Source of the DNA: Cycas panzhihuaensis
Taxonomy: Eukaryota; Cycadophyta
DNA length: 64,000 bases
Assembly: GCA_023213395.1 (NCBI GenBank)
Contig: CM041465.1
Location: 129,029,741-129,093,740 of the forward strand
Direction: 5' to 3'
Shown: piece after piece, positions 1-9,577 of the stretch
How the letters are laid out: every line of letters begins with the position of its first letter
Numbering within the stretch: the first letter of the stretch is position 1
The notes under the pieces: generated by a model
The model's database searches: none
The model's input: only the letters and a program-made list of their open reading frames with translations
Told to the model about the DNA's origin: nothing
Position numbers and translations under genes: made by a program

Positions 1-111
1 TAGTCTCCCCATCACGCTTCTTTGTATCACAGTGCGAGATTGAGCTGGTAGGGCTTGTAATTCTTGCTTGAGTTTCGGTATAAATGCCTCTTGGCATCCT
101 GCTGTCCTCAT
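1..111 (-). pseudogene. Element A ORF3, N-terminal 37 codons (runs off the window)
   Basis: An ATG at 109-111 on the minus strand opens a frame with no stop to the window edge. It begins MRTAGCQEAF and continues IPKLKQELQALP. The same start occurs in element B (ATG at 26003, MKTAG then QETFIPRLKKDLEALP) and in element E (ATG at 53631, then QETYLPKLQAEFKELP), which supports the chosen start. The frame begins about 900 bp past the end of pol, so it is a separate ORF and not a pol extension. Function unknown; see the B copy. This fragment looks intact as far as it can be seen. Confidence 0.7.
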
Positions 112-309
112 TATGGCTATGGAGTCCCAGAGATAGCTGAAATAACCTAAGAGTACAAACCGGAACCCTACGTGCGTACCTTTTAGGAATGCTTGCCATT
201 TTTGTGAAATTCCTTGTCGAGATGCGTACCGGAGTCACTTTTCCTGCTTGCTGAGTTGTACGGTCGCTTGGCAAAATTTCTGGAGTCGATTCGTCTGTTC
301 TTCTGCTCT

Positions 310-788
310 GCGTACTTCGCGGGAATGCTCGCAGGTACGTAATGTTTTGTCTTATTCGAAAGTTTGTCTTATACGTGCTGTTGGTACATATAGTGTTATG
401 TGTTTCCATTGTGCATACTCGATTACGTACTTTTCCGGTACGTAGAATGTAACTGGGCACTTAAGTTTATTTTCCTTTGTGCATGCAGGCTCACGTGCTT
501 TTTGATGCGTAGAATGTAACTGGGCACTTAAGTTTATTTTCCACTGTGCGTACCCGACTACGTACTTTTTCAGTACGTACACTGTAATCGTTTAACTTAC
601 TTCTCTTTTCACTGTGCGTACCTGCTTGCATACTTTTCAGGTACGTATTTTGTAATTTTAATTCACTTTTTTGAACTGTGCGTACTGGACTGTATTTCCT
701 TGGTATGTATAGTGTATTTTTTAAATTTGATCACTTTTTAAGCGTATGCACTGGTAACATACCTTTTTGGTACGTATAATGTATTTTG
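310..788 (-). repeat. Tandem GTAC-centred inverted repeats between pol and ORF3 (element A)
   Basis: About seven degenerate units of roughly 60-85 bp follow one another. Each carries GCGTACC, a loop of 10-20 bases, then GGTACGT, so each can fold into a short stem-loop (clear example at 617-650). Units are separated by T-rich sequence ending TGTATTTT or TGTAAT. The array lies in the ~900-bp spacer between the pol stop and ORF3. A matching array occurs in B at 26217-26580, and the same motif recurs in the LTRs of A, B and D. The short minus-strand frame across 352-582 only reads through these repeats. Confidence 0.75.
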
Positions 789-1008
789 CTTGTATGCTTT
801 TGAATTTTCCTCTGAATTTTTCAGTTTATGATGCTATTATTTATGTCTGTGATGAGTTGCGGTTGCTTTTTATTTTTTCCATTTTTTTTTTCTCTTTTTC
901 TGTATCTATACCGAACTAGATCATGTCTCAGTATCAAGGCAATTGGTTTTGTCTCAACTTCATGCAATATGATATGGTACAACCAGCTGATCCGGCTGGT
1001 AAGCTGAG

Positions 1009-2170
1009 CTACTCAATGTATGGTTTGAGTCTGCTACCGTTAACCCGAGTTGGTAGCAGGGGTCCATCGATTTCCCGCAGTTGCACCGATCCGTTCTCGA
1101 AGACTTTTTCTGCGATGTATGGTCCTAAACACCGCATCTTGAGTTTGCCAGGGTGCATTTTGAATTTCTTTGTCGTCTGCAAAGACTTGATCACCTTCTT
1201 TGAACTGAGGCTTCCGTAAATGGCGGTCGTGCCATGCTTTTTGCCGTTGCTTCTCCACATTTTGCAACCAATTTGCCATATGTCGCTTTTCTTGTAATCG
1301 CACTAAATCTTCCAATCGTTGTCGTAAGGTTTGGAAGTCGTCTAATCGACATTGCATAGCAACTCGTAGACTTGGTATCTCAAATTTCGTTGGAAGAATG
1401 GCTTCTGTGCCATACACAAGCTGGAATGGAGTTTGTCCAGTTGATCTTTTTGTATGTTGTTCGAAACGCCCATAGCACGGATGGTAATTTCTCGGCCCAA
1501 TCAGATCTACCGACGTCGCATATCTTCCTCAAGCAATTCTCGATTATTTTATTCGAACTTTCCGCTTGGCCATTTGCTCTCGGATAACAGGGAGTAGATT
1601 TTCGATGGCTTATCATAAACGCTAATGTCAATGTTTCTATAGTTTGATTTAGAAAGTGGGTGCCTTGGTCGCTTACAATCTCCAAGGGCCATCCAAATCG
1701 TGTAATCACCACCTCGTATAGAAAACGCATTGTACTTTCCGCATCGGCTTTCCGTATTGCTTGCGCTTCTACCCACTTCATCATATAGTCAGTTGCCACC
1801 AGAATGTATCGAGCTTTCGATTGTGTTGGTTTAATTGGCCCCACGAAGTCGAGTCCCCATTTCTCGAATGGTGCCAAAGGTAGAATGGGATGTAGAGGTT
1901 GGAAATCCTGTCGATTGGGTTTCCCAACCCGTTGGCAATAGTTGCAAGCTTGAATCCCCTTCTTGACATCCTTGAACATGGATGGCCACCAGAATCCGGA
2001 CATCAAATTTTTTCGCCATGTGGCCAATTTCCCCATGTGTCCACCTGCTACTCTTTCGTGTGCTTGCGACATGATTTGGTTGATCTCGTGTGGTCGAACA
2101 CAACGTCGTTATACTTCATCTGGCCCCAATTTATATAATTCTCCATTGATTAGTTGATATGGCTCCGCTT
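1009..2170 (-). pseudogene. Element A integrase (C-terminal part of pol)
   Basis: Integrase of a Ty3/gypsy element; it would insert the cDNA into host DNA. An HHCC-like zinc region is visible (HEINQIMSQAH, GHMG, then CNYCQ). The core has all three acidic residues in context: GLDFVGP, VSDQGTHF and GQAESSNK. The C-terminal part has KEGDQVF and a GPY/F-like block (LGPYIAEKVF, then NGSRLKPYIE) ending at a stop at 1009-1011. The frame changes near 1380-1420 and near 1200, and there is an in-frame stop just before the zinc region. No chromodomain follows. The catalytic triad is intact although the frame is not. Confidence 0.88.
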
Positions 2171-2236
2171 TTCTGATAAAATTCCTTTTTCCCGTGTGAT
2201 CTAATTCTGCTGATACTTCTTCAGTCGCTAAGTACT

Positions 2237-3769
2237 CTAGTATTTCCTCATACCAGTCAATTGGGCCCTTCCACCTTTGAATAGTCTTTGTTGCGGGAAG
2301 TCGTCTGGCACTCCCGTGGCTTTTTCCCCGTTTGTGATTCTTGATAACTGATCCGAAATGATATGGGCTTTTTTGGGTTTCACAATGATCTTGAAAGAAA
2401 ATTCCTGGAACAACATCAACTACTTGCTGATTCGCCCTCGCATGATTGGTTTATTCACCAAATACATCAACGCTTGGTGATCGACGAAGAACAAAAATGG
2501 ATTTGACAATATATAGTGTCAAAATTTCTGCAATGCATATACCATGCCGAGTGCTTCCCTTTCTGTCGTCGTGTAATTCTACTCGGTTTTTGTAAGTTTC
2601 CGACTGGCGAAGTAGATTGGGTGATCTGTCTTGTCGTCACTGGGTTGTGCCAATACGCATCCAATAGCGTATTGTGACACATCCACATGTACATGGAAAG
2701 TCTTCTTCCAATCTGGAAATCGCAGTATAGGTGTTGCTACGATGGCTTGTTTCAATGTTTCAAATGCTTTCTGCTGTTCCTCCGTCCATGCCCATTCAAT
2801 GTTCTTTTTCAATAATTCCTCCAGGGGTCCTGATATGTATGCATATCCCCTGATGAACTTTCTGTAGTATCCCATCAAACCCAAAAAACCTTTTAGTTGT
2901 TTCCTTATAAGTGGCGTAGGAAAGTGTAGAATTGCAGATACCTTGGTTGGATCTGTCAGCAATCCTTCCTTGCTGACTATATGCCCCAATAGGTTTTCGA
3001 AGGGCACTAAGAAGGTACATTTTTCTGGATTCAGACACAACTTGTTTTCACGGCATGTCTGCAACATTTCCCTCAAGTTCTCCATGTGATCCTTCATTAA
3101 TCCATACAATGTCCAATCGTCTAGGAATACCGCAACTTTTTCTTCGATAAATTTTCGAAATATGTTGATTACAATTCGTTGAAATGTAGTTGGTGCATTC
3201 GTAAGACCGAATGGCATCACTTTATATGCATATGTTCCCCATTCCGTCACGAATGTGGTTTTCGCTTGATCCTCTAGGGCAATCTACACTTGATTGTACC
3301 CGCTAAATCCATCGGTGAAGGAGTAAATTTCATTTCCTCCAACTGCTTCCAGAATATCCTCTGTAAAAGGTAACGGAAATAGATCATTTTTTGTTACCTT
3401 ATTTAGTTGTCTGTAATCCACACAGACACAGATTTTCCCATTTTTCTTGGGAACTACCACTACAGGGCTCACCCAGTCACTGTAGTCGATTTCGTAAATA
3501 TATCCTGCCTCCAACATTTTGTCTAATTCGGCTTTTACTTTTTCCTTATATTTAGGATTCATCCGGTATGGCCTCTGTTTTACCAGTTTCGCATCTTCCA
3601 CTAGATCGATATGATGCATTCCTATTTCCGGAGGAATGCCTTTTAGGTCCCTGTAAGACCATGCAAACAAGTCGCGGAATTCTTCAAGCAGTTCTGGGCC
3701 ACGCTCTTGTCTGATGATCCCAGTAATTTCCAATTCGAATGAGTTTAGGATTGTCCTGACTGCCAACAT
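2237..3769 (-). pseudogene. Element A reverse transcriptase and RNase H
   Basis: The RT-RNase H part of pol copies the RNA genome into DNA. The RT N-terminal part is at 3769-3284 (VSPVVVVPKKNGK, VDYRQLNKVTK, DGFSGYNQV). The palm follows at 3250-2579 with MPFGLTNAPTTFQR and the catalytic FLDD box, an accepted variant of YVDD. RNase H runs from about VHVDVSQYAIGCVL to DHQALMYLVNKP and the tail ending near 2237. In-frame TAGs lie after GYNQV (about 3283) and after LTKTE (about 2578). At the second site E and C both have a Gln codon, so CAG to TAG or CAA to TAG is likely. Confidence 0.9.
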
Positions 3770-4914
3770 TAATCTCAGTGGTTTTCAACTTAGTTATTCC
3801 CACATCTTCCATATTTCTGGTTTTGTGTCCCGGAGTATCTTCTAACTTCCTTTCTCCAATATTGAGTTTTGTGAATTCTGCAGGGTAATTCATAACTTCT
3901 TCTTCTTCACTATGTACTGATTCTATCTCTTCTTGGTTTATCACTTCTTGTTCTAGTTTTATACTCATTAATCTAATATGTTTTAGGATTCTATCTATTT
4001 CCTTGTTTTCCGAGGTATGCCTAAAGGTTTTTATAAAGGATTTCCTTAAGTTTCCCCAAGTCACATCTAAACTTTGTTCCTTTTCGAGGAACCAGTCCTT
4101 GGCTACTCTTCCCGGGGTATGGTAGAAATAGTTAGGCCAGTTTTGTTTGGGTATACTTAAAGATATCCATTTTTGTTTACACTTTTGTATGTGCTCGACC
4201 TACATAGAATAATGGAGTGGCTGGTTGTGTTGGATGATCGAATCGAATTCGAAACATCGTTTGTAACTCTTTCCAGCTTTTAAGAATGGCTTGGTGGGCT
4301 AGGTACCAATACCAAGCCTTTCCCCTTAAAGTCAATACTAGGTCATGTTGCCATTGTGTTTTGTCCCAGTTCCCGTGTTCTATCCAATATTCAACACAAT
4401 GAGTTAGGTGGGTAGTCCCATACAACTGCTCTCTATAGAATGGCTTAACATACTTCCCAATGTAAATTTGATGATTTATTTCTTCTGGGATGATAACTCT
4501 ACTGTCTAGACCAGAATCTCTAGAAGTACTTACCAGTGATTCTCCTTCCATTGCCTTGGTTCTGGCACCAATCGTTGGAAGGGATCGGTTACTGGGTGGG
4601 TATACTTCTAAGGAAGAGGAGGAAGGAATATTACTTCCTTCCTTAGGTTGTAATAAGGGGGGGGGTAGGGAATCTACCTCAGGACCCACGCCTAAGGTAG
4701 AAGGGATATCGGGATTACTATTAGCTACTACAAAACTACAAAAAATATTAGGCAAACTAGGGGGTTGTTGGTCTAGTTTGCTGTCATCCCTTAAACTATC
4801 ATTAGTCATTATATACTCAAAAGAATCAAAATTATCATCAATGTCTTTAGTTACATATTTGGATAATAAATTACATTTATAAGAAGAAGAGTTTACTTCA
4901 TATGCATTCTGCAG
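3770..4914 (-). pseudogene. Element A linker region between protease and RT
   Basis: About 380 codons join protease to RT. The first part (4809-4400) is rich in Ser, Pro and acidic residues and looks disordered, with runs such as PSSSSLEV. The two Gag-like modules follow, then an acidic segment (HSEEEEVMNYPAEFTKL) leading to RT. B and D share the disordered part (for example VGPEVDSLPPP in D). A stop at 4915-4917 replaces a Trp codon seen in D and a Leu codon seen in B, so protease and linker were one frame. Confidence 0.7.
4017..4392 (-). pseudogene. Element A: two tandem Gag-like modules between protease and RT
   Basis: Downstream of protease and upstream of RT, two stretches fit the retrotransposon Gag core pattern (W, then L-x-G-x-A-x-x-W, then W-x-x-L-x-x-x-F). 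Module 1 at 4392-4240 reads EYWIEHGNWDKTQW, LTLRGKAWYWYLAH and SWKELQTMFRIRF. Module 2 at about 4150-4017 reads QNWPNYFYHTPGRVAKDWF and TWGNLRKSFIKTFRH. They are in different frames now, with a frameshift near 4180. Element C has counterparts of both at the same place. The true Gag of this element lies upstream at 5590-7723. The role is unknown; the Gag-like assignment rests on pattern and position. Confidence 0.62.
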
Positions 4915-5535
4915 CTAATAATCCACGAACCTCATTCCGTGTTCGTCGTCTGAAGAGTTGTATATTTCCCCGAAAGAGGTCGGTTCTTCTTTCTGGTAAT
5001 GGGTCGATGTTGTGGGCTCTTCCGCAGTATGATAGAGGTTTTCTTCCCCAATGGAAGAGAATGTTGTGTCGCTCATGACAGTCGTGTTGGATCCTAAATG
5101 CGGTATCATTTCGATGGAGTTTCTTCCCAGCATCGGTAATACTACTTTGTTTCCATTATCTGATAAGGTAAAGGTCACATTTTGCCAATTTTGGAGGCAT
5201 TGTGTCTTGTATAACCATGGTCTCCCCAAGAGTGCTGGATAGGGCGTTGCCCCTTTTTCTGTTTCTACGATTGTGAAATCAATTCTTACCACAATCCCTG
5301 CCACATCCACCTTGATGTCGGCCAATCTCCCCATAGGTCGTACTAATAATTCGTTGGCCAATTTCAACGAATATGTCGCGGCTTCCAACTTCGGGCTTCC
5401 CAATTTCCGCCATGTCGAAGTTGGTAATACGTTTACCGCTGCGCCTCCATCAACAATTACTTTTGGGAATATTTCTCCCAGTACCATCATTGTTACCATT
5501 GGATCCATATCGAATGATGGCATTATTTGCTTCAA
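4915..5535 (-). pseudogene. Element A retropepsin-like aspartic protease
   Basis: The protease would cleave the Gag-Pol precursor. The active-site block is IVDGGAAVNVLP, a DGGA variant of the usual D-S/T-G-A, followed by the flap-side region TYSLKLANELLVRP and the second conserved part ATPYPALLGRPWL. The same DGGA motif is present in B (VDGGAAINIL) and C (VDGGSGVNVLP), so it is a group feature rather than damage. It follows gag in the same frame after a single TGA at 5590-5592. B has TGC and D has a Ser codon at that site, which suggests gag and pol form one continuous frame in the ancestor. Confidence 0.85.
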
Positions 5536-5589
5536 ACTCTTTGTAATTCCACGTTGTAGTACTCCTCCTTTAATCCAATCAATGACTTG

Positions 5590-7723
5590 TCATAGGGGGA
5601 TGGTCAATTGTAGCTGTTTGACCAGATTCTCCATTAGCAGTAGCATTCTCGGAATGTCTTCCACTGACAATCCTTTAAATAGTTCCTCCATTTGCACCAT
5701 CTGTGGCTGCATTTTTGGTTCTTCTGGTATATTCTCCTTTTCTTTCTGTTTATTCTTCCATACGTATATGTACTTAGTTTCTGGTTTTCCCATTGGTAAT
5801 GTATTTTCTTCTCGGGCTAAGCCATCCAATACTTGTTTTGCTTTTTTGAACCGATCCATTTCTGTTGGCAGATCTGGATATCCTTCGTTTTGTTTCTCCT
5901 TCTGTTTATTCTGGAGTTTTACATTTTTCGTTTCTGGTATGATCGTGATTAAGTTGGTGGCTTTGGCCTTCCCTTTACAATCCGTTGTCTTATGGTCACT
6001 TGGGCCACAATTGTTACATACGAATGGTTTGTGTTCATATTCCTGTTTAGTTGGGCATTCCGACTTCCAGTGCCCAAATTGCAAACAAATGAGGCATCTA
6101 CCCATTGGTGGTTTCTTTCTCGAGGGCTCTTGTATACCCCTTGTTGTGTAAACATTTCGAGGTGGGTTGCCTCCCCTTCCCCTACCTCGTCCTCTGTAGG
6201 CTTTCCCTCTGGGATTGTAGAAACAATCCTTAGTCATATGCGTATCTACATCGCATATGTGGCACCATCTGTCCTGTTGGTGCAACGCACTATTTTTTAA
6301 ATTCAATTCACATTCTTTAGTGGAATGTGAATTCTCTTCACAAATATGGCACCATTTGTTTATCCTTCCGGCATGGTCTTTCTTTTTCGTTGTTTCTTCT
6401 TCTTCTTTGTTATTTCTGATTTTTAGCCTGGCCACTTCTTTTCTTAAGGCTTCCAACTCCGATTCCTCTTCTACTATCCCTACCTGGCAGAAGGGTTGGT
6501 TGTACTGATTTTGTTTAAGTTCCCTAATCTCTTCTTGCAATCTTAATAATAGGGAGTTCTGTCCTCCTGCCTGTGCATCCATCTCCATTTCAAAATCCAA
6601 CGCTAGATCTTGGGCATTTTTAAATGATTTCAACGGATGGGCATGCATCATAGCCCTTAGTTTTTCATTCAATCCCCTCACAAAATAGTTTTTCATGTTG
6701 TGGTCAGTTATCGTTTCGTTAATCATACTGGCCGCAATGATTTTCATTCTGCTGATATAGGTTAGCACTGATTCTCTCGGCCTTTGTTTAATTTCCCTCA
6801 AGGCGATTTCCACTGCTTCGTTACTACGGAACTTCTGAAATCTTTCCTCGAAGGATTTCTTAATCTTTGCCCATGACTCATTCTTGGTTATTTCTTTGTA
6901 CCATGCCAATGGTACTCCCCTCAGCGTACAGGCAAATCTAGCTTTGATCTCATCCTCGTCTGTAATCTTTTTCACATCAATCAGACTCTGAAAGAGATAT
7001 ACGTGTTCTCAACAAGATCCAAGTATCGTTAAAAATCAACTTTCCAAAGTCTCTATAATCATCCATTTTGGGGGATTGCAACGGTGTCCCACCTGGTGGT
7101 GATTCTTCCCTTCTCTCCTCCTTCAGGGATGCACTTGGAGTGCCTACTGCTGTATTATCCTTCCCAAATAACGGATTCTTAAATGGAGTTTTGATATGTA
7201 TAGGTTCCACTACACTTGGCACTTGTATAGTTAACGGTGTCACTGTAATATATGATTGATCAGATCCCTTTTCTGATGAATCTTCAAAAAGTTGTCTTGT
7301 GAGCTTATTTTCCCAATATGTCGAAGGACCTTCCTCCGCCTTCTTCTCGCTATCACTTAGGTCCTTCGGACTGTCCTCCATAGGTATACTTCCCTCTTTT
7401 AAGGTTTCTTGATGCTTTTCATCCACCTTTGGTTTTCCTTCAATTTCTGGGCTAAACAAATCATCTCTGATTGGGGCTGGTGTCAATACCATACGTTCGC
7501 CATTAGTTCCCTCTTCTTGTTCTTGAGGTGTCTGGGCTCCACTTGCCTCAGATCCTGTAACGGACTGTCCCTTAGTCTCATTGTTCTGCGAACTTAATCT
7601 CCTCACCCTTCTGAGTTTTGATTCCTTCGACCATCTTAATGCCTTTTGCCTGTTGGTTTCCTTCTCTTTGGGTGAAGTATCCTTTTGTGGCTCTTCCGAC
7701 CTTGAAGGCCTCTTAGGTGGCAT
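5590..7723 (-). pseudogene. Element A Gag polyprotein with four CCHC zinc knuckles
   Basis: Gag starts at ATG 7723 (MPPKRPSRSEEPQ), 127 bp past the primer site. The first ~230 residues are acidic and low in complexity. The capsid-like core follows (KARFACTLRGVPLAWY, then SWAKIKKSFEERFQKF). Then come four CX2CX4HX4C knuckles: CHICEENSHSTKEC, CHICDVDTHMTKDC, CLICLQFGHWKSEC and CNNCGPSDHKTTDC, with an RGRGRGRGG basic stretch between knuckles 2 and 3. A frameshift near 7015 separates 7723-6977 from 6975-5590. B and D share the same layout. Confidence 0.9.
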
Positions 7724-7849
7724 TGGAAGGTCCCTTGACTGCCGATGGCTTAGTTACATCCTGCCATCACGACGGCAGCTAGGGTCCTCTGCCCTTTACA
7801 CATTCCTTTCCTTGAAACTCCTAGGCCCTGTCCCTCCTCAACGGACGTA

Positions 7850-7862
7850 GGCAACGGAACCA
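7850..7862 (-). promoter_or_regulatory. Element A primer binding site, tRNA-Glu(UUC)-like
   Basis: One base inside the 5' LTR the minus strand reads TGGTTCCGTTGCC. This is complementary to the 3' end of a plant tRNA-Glu(UUC) (GGCAACGGAA plus CCA) as I know it, over 13 bases. Element D has the identical 13 bases at 60887-60899, and B has one mismatch at 30670-30682. Confidence 0.8.
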
Positions 7863-7863
7863 A

Positions 7864-8648
7864 TGTTGACTGGGGTTTGTTCCCCTTTGCACTTGTGGGA
7901 GCGGTGCACTTGTCGGTTACAGGGCTATAGTCTAGTTAGGGACATGTCAACATGGTTATTCACATACATTCCACTGATTATTCACGTATTTATACCACAA
8001 TGGTACGTATATGCAAATCAGCACATATTCATCACTTCATCATCATAAACACGAGAGAATACCGCCTTTCCACATAACTCTTCTTTTCATTAAGTAATCG
8101 GTTCAATTACGGAGGGTTGGAATGCATTCTGTGCATTCCACATACATTCTCCTGTTACATGCGTGCCGGATGGTACTTATCATGAATCTTGCTCCAACCG
8201 GTCATGCGTCTTTGCGCACGGCGTACCCCTTTTGATAGTCGACTCTCACCCTAACCGAATGGTTCATGTGTACCTCCTTAAGTATGCTTCTTTGTACCTT
8301 TTGGCCGAAGGGTTATGATCATTGTACCCCTTCACCATACCCATTCTTTCCTTAATCATTAGTTATGCACTTTAACTAATGTCTCTTTAGGTTAAATGCG
8401 TCCAGTACATACGTCTGCGACTTCGGCCTCCACCGGTCTGTACTCGTCGTCGTCTTGCTCGGTTTCGTTCCACCAGCAGTGCGTGTCGTGATGCGTGCCG
8501 TTCGTGCACGCACCTATCATACGTACCCAGAATGTTGATTTCTCCACTGTTTCGCCTCGTGCGTACCTCCGTCTGGTCCGTGCACGCATCTTAGGTTACC
8601 GGCTGCCTCCGGTCTTCCATGACCATATGATCACTTTATGCCCCAACA
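7864..8648 (-). repeat. Element A 5' LTR (785 bp)
   Basis: On the plus strand it starts TGTTGACTGG next to the primer site and ends GCCCCAACA, giving TG...CA ends. It is alignable to the B LTRs (829 and 827 bp) and the D LTR (855 bp), including the stretch holding ATAGTCTAGTT and several GCGTACC/GGTACG motifs. The partner LTR and left target duplication are outside the window; the right flank is CATTA (8649-8653). Confidence 0.88.
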
Positions 8649-9577
8649 CATTACACATGAACATTTTGTTTGGTAGTTTTGTATGTCCTCTCTCTTTCCC
8701 TAGTTCAATAGCAATACAAAAGCCCTTCTCTCCTCAACCCATAGTTAGCCATGCTCCTAATTTTCCTAACCTTAGTTTTTTCGTAGGTCAAATTCTAATT
8801 CCTCTCTGTAACCCTAGTCCATCTCTTTACTCACCTACTCCTTCAACCCCTATAAATAATCCTCAACAGGACACCCTTCAACTTCAATCTGTTCGTCAGA
8901 TTTCGCCTCTTAGTATTACCCCTTACAAAACCCTGTTCAACTTTTCCCAAAGTCCTTCAGTTTCATATGATCAATATTGTTTTTTTCTGTTAAATATTTC
9001 CTTTTGTCTAAATACCATTCCTAAAAACCTGTTAAAATATTTCTTTCATAAAGAACATCTATCATTGATTCCCTATCTCTCTCTCTCCTACAAAAAGTGT
9101 TGTGGTCTAACAAAACTTGCACAAATTTTCATCTCCATCCAAGGTAGATTTCAAAATTTATCCCTTCTTCCTATACCTTCAAAGCTATGCTTAATCTTAG
9201 CTCATAATTCCACCTTTTCTATTCCTTTTCACAATAAGCAATTGCCAATCTATGACCCTTATGATCAATTCTTCTCCTTCCATAAACCATTTCATTTGAA
9301 AACAAAATGTGTAAACACAAGGCAAGACCAGGGCACGACAATTGAGACACCTCACAAGTGTCAAGATCCCCCTGATGTAGATACAACATGTACCTGGCTA
9401 CAGGAACAAACATTGACAAATGGCAAATGTTTGCTAGCAAAGCTCCATAGAAGATGCAAGATCAAGTCAAATCTTCATGACCTACAAGATCTAGCAGGAG
9501 GTGGTCGAAGATTCGACAGAGCTACAAGCAATTCTCAATACTTCGAGGGTGAAGTATTATTTTAAGGAGCGGGGAAT
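8649..9577 (+). pseudogene. Element F internal 3' region with pol-like C-terminal tail
   Basis: A plus-strand frame stays open from inside the A LTR to a stop at 9563-9565. Only its last ~85 codons look like element coding: it ends RFDRATSNSQYFEGEVLF, the style of tail seen at the end of some chromovirus polyproteins. A purine-rich tract AAGGAGCGGGGA (9564-9575) and the F LTR follow. The part 8649-9300 is C/T-rich, predicted to give a Ser/Pro/Phe-rich peptide, and I recognise no domain in it. Element A inserted here, so more of F should lie to the left of A. Confidence 0.5.

Larger units (their letters stand above)
1..8648 (-). mobile_element. Element A: Ty3/gypsy LTR retrotransposon, partial (3' end off the window)
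   Basis: Reading leftwards the order is 5' LTR (7864-8648), primer site, gag, protease, Gag-like linker, RT, RNase H, integrase, a repeat-filled spacer and the start of ORF3. The 3' LTR lies beyond base 1; comparison with element B puts it roughly 1-2 kb to the left. RT before integrase makes it Ty3/gypsy. No chromodomain follows the integrase GPY/F-like end, so it is not a typical chromovirus. The coding part is broken by several stops and frameshifts, so this copy is not autonomous. It is closely related to D and more distantly to B. Confidence 0.93.

Noticed and set aside
352-582. Minus-strand frame of 76 codons with internally repeated residues
   Set aside because: It only reads through the GTAC repeat array and is not conserved as protein in element B.
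310-788. CRISPR-like array
   Set aside because: Units are degenerate, spacing is irregular, there are no unique spacers of equal length, and the context is a plant retroelement.
5273-6151. Plus-strand frame of 292 codons
   Set aside because: It lies opposite element A gag and protease, which carry clear motifs; it is a shadow frame.
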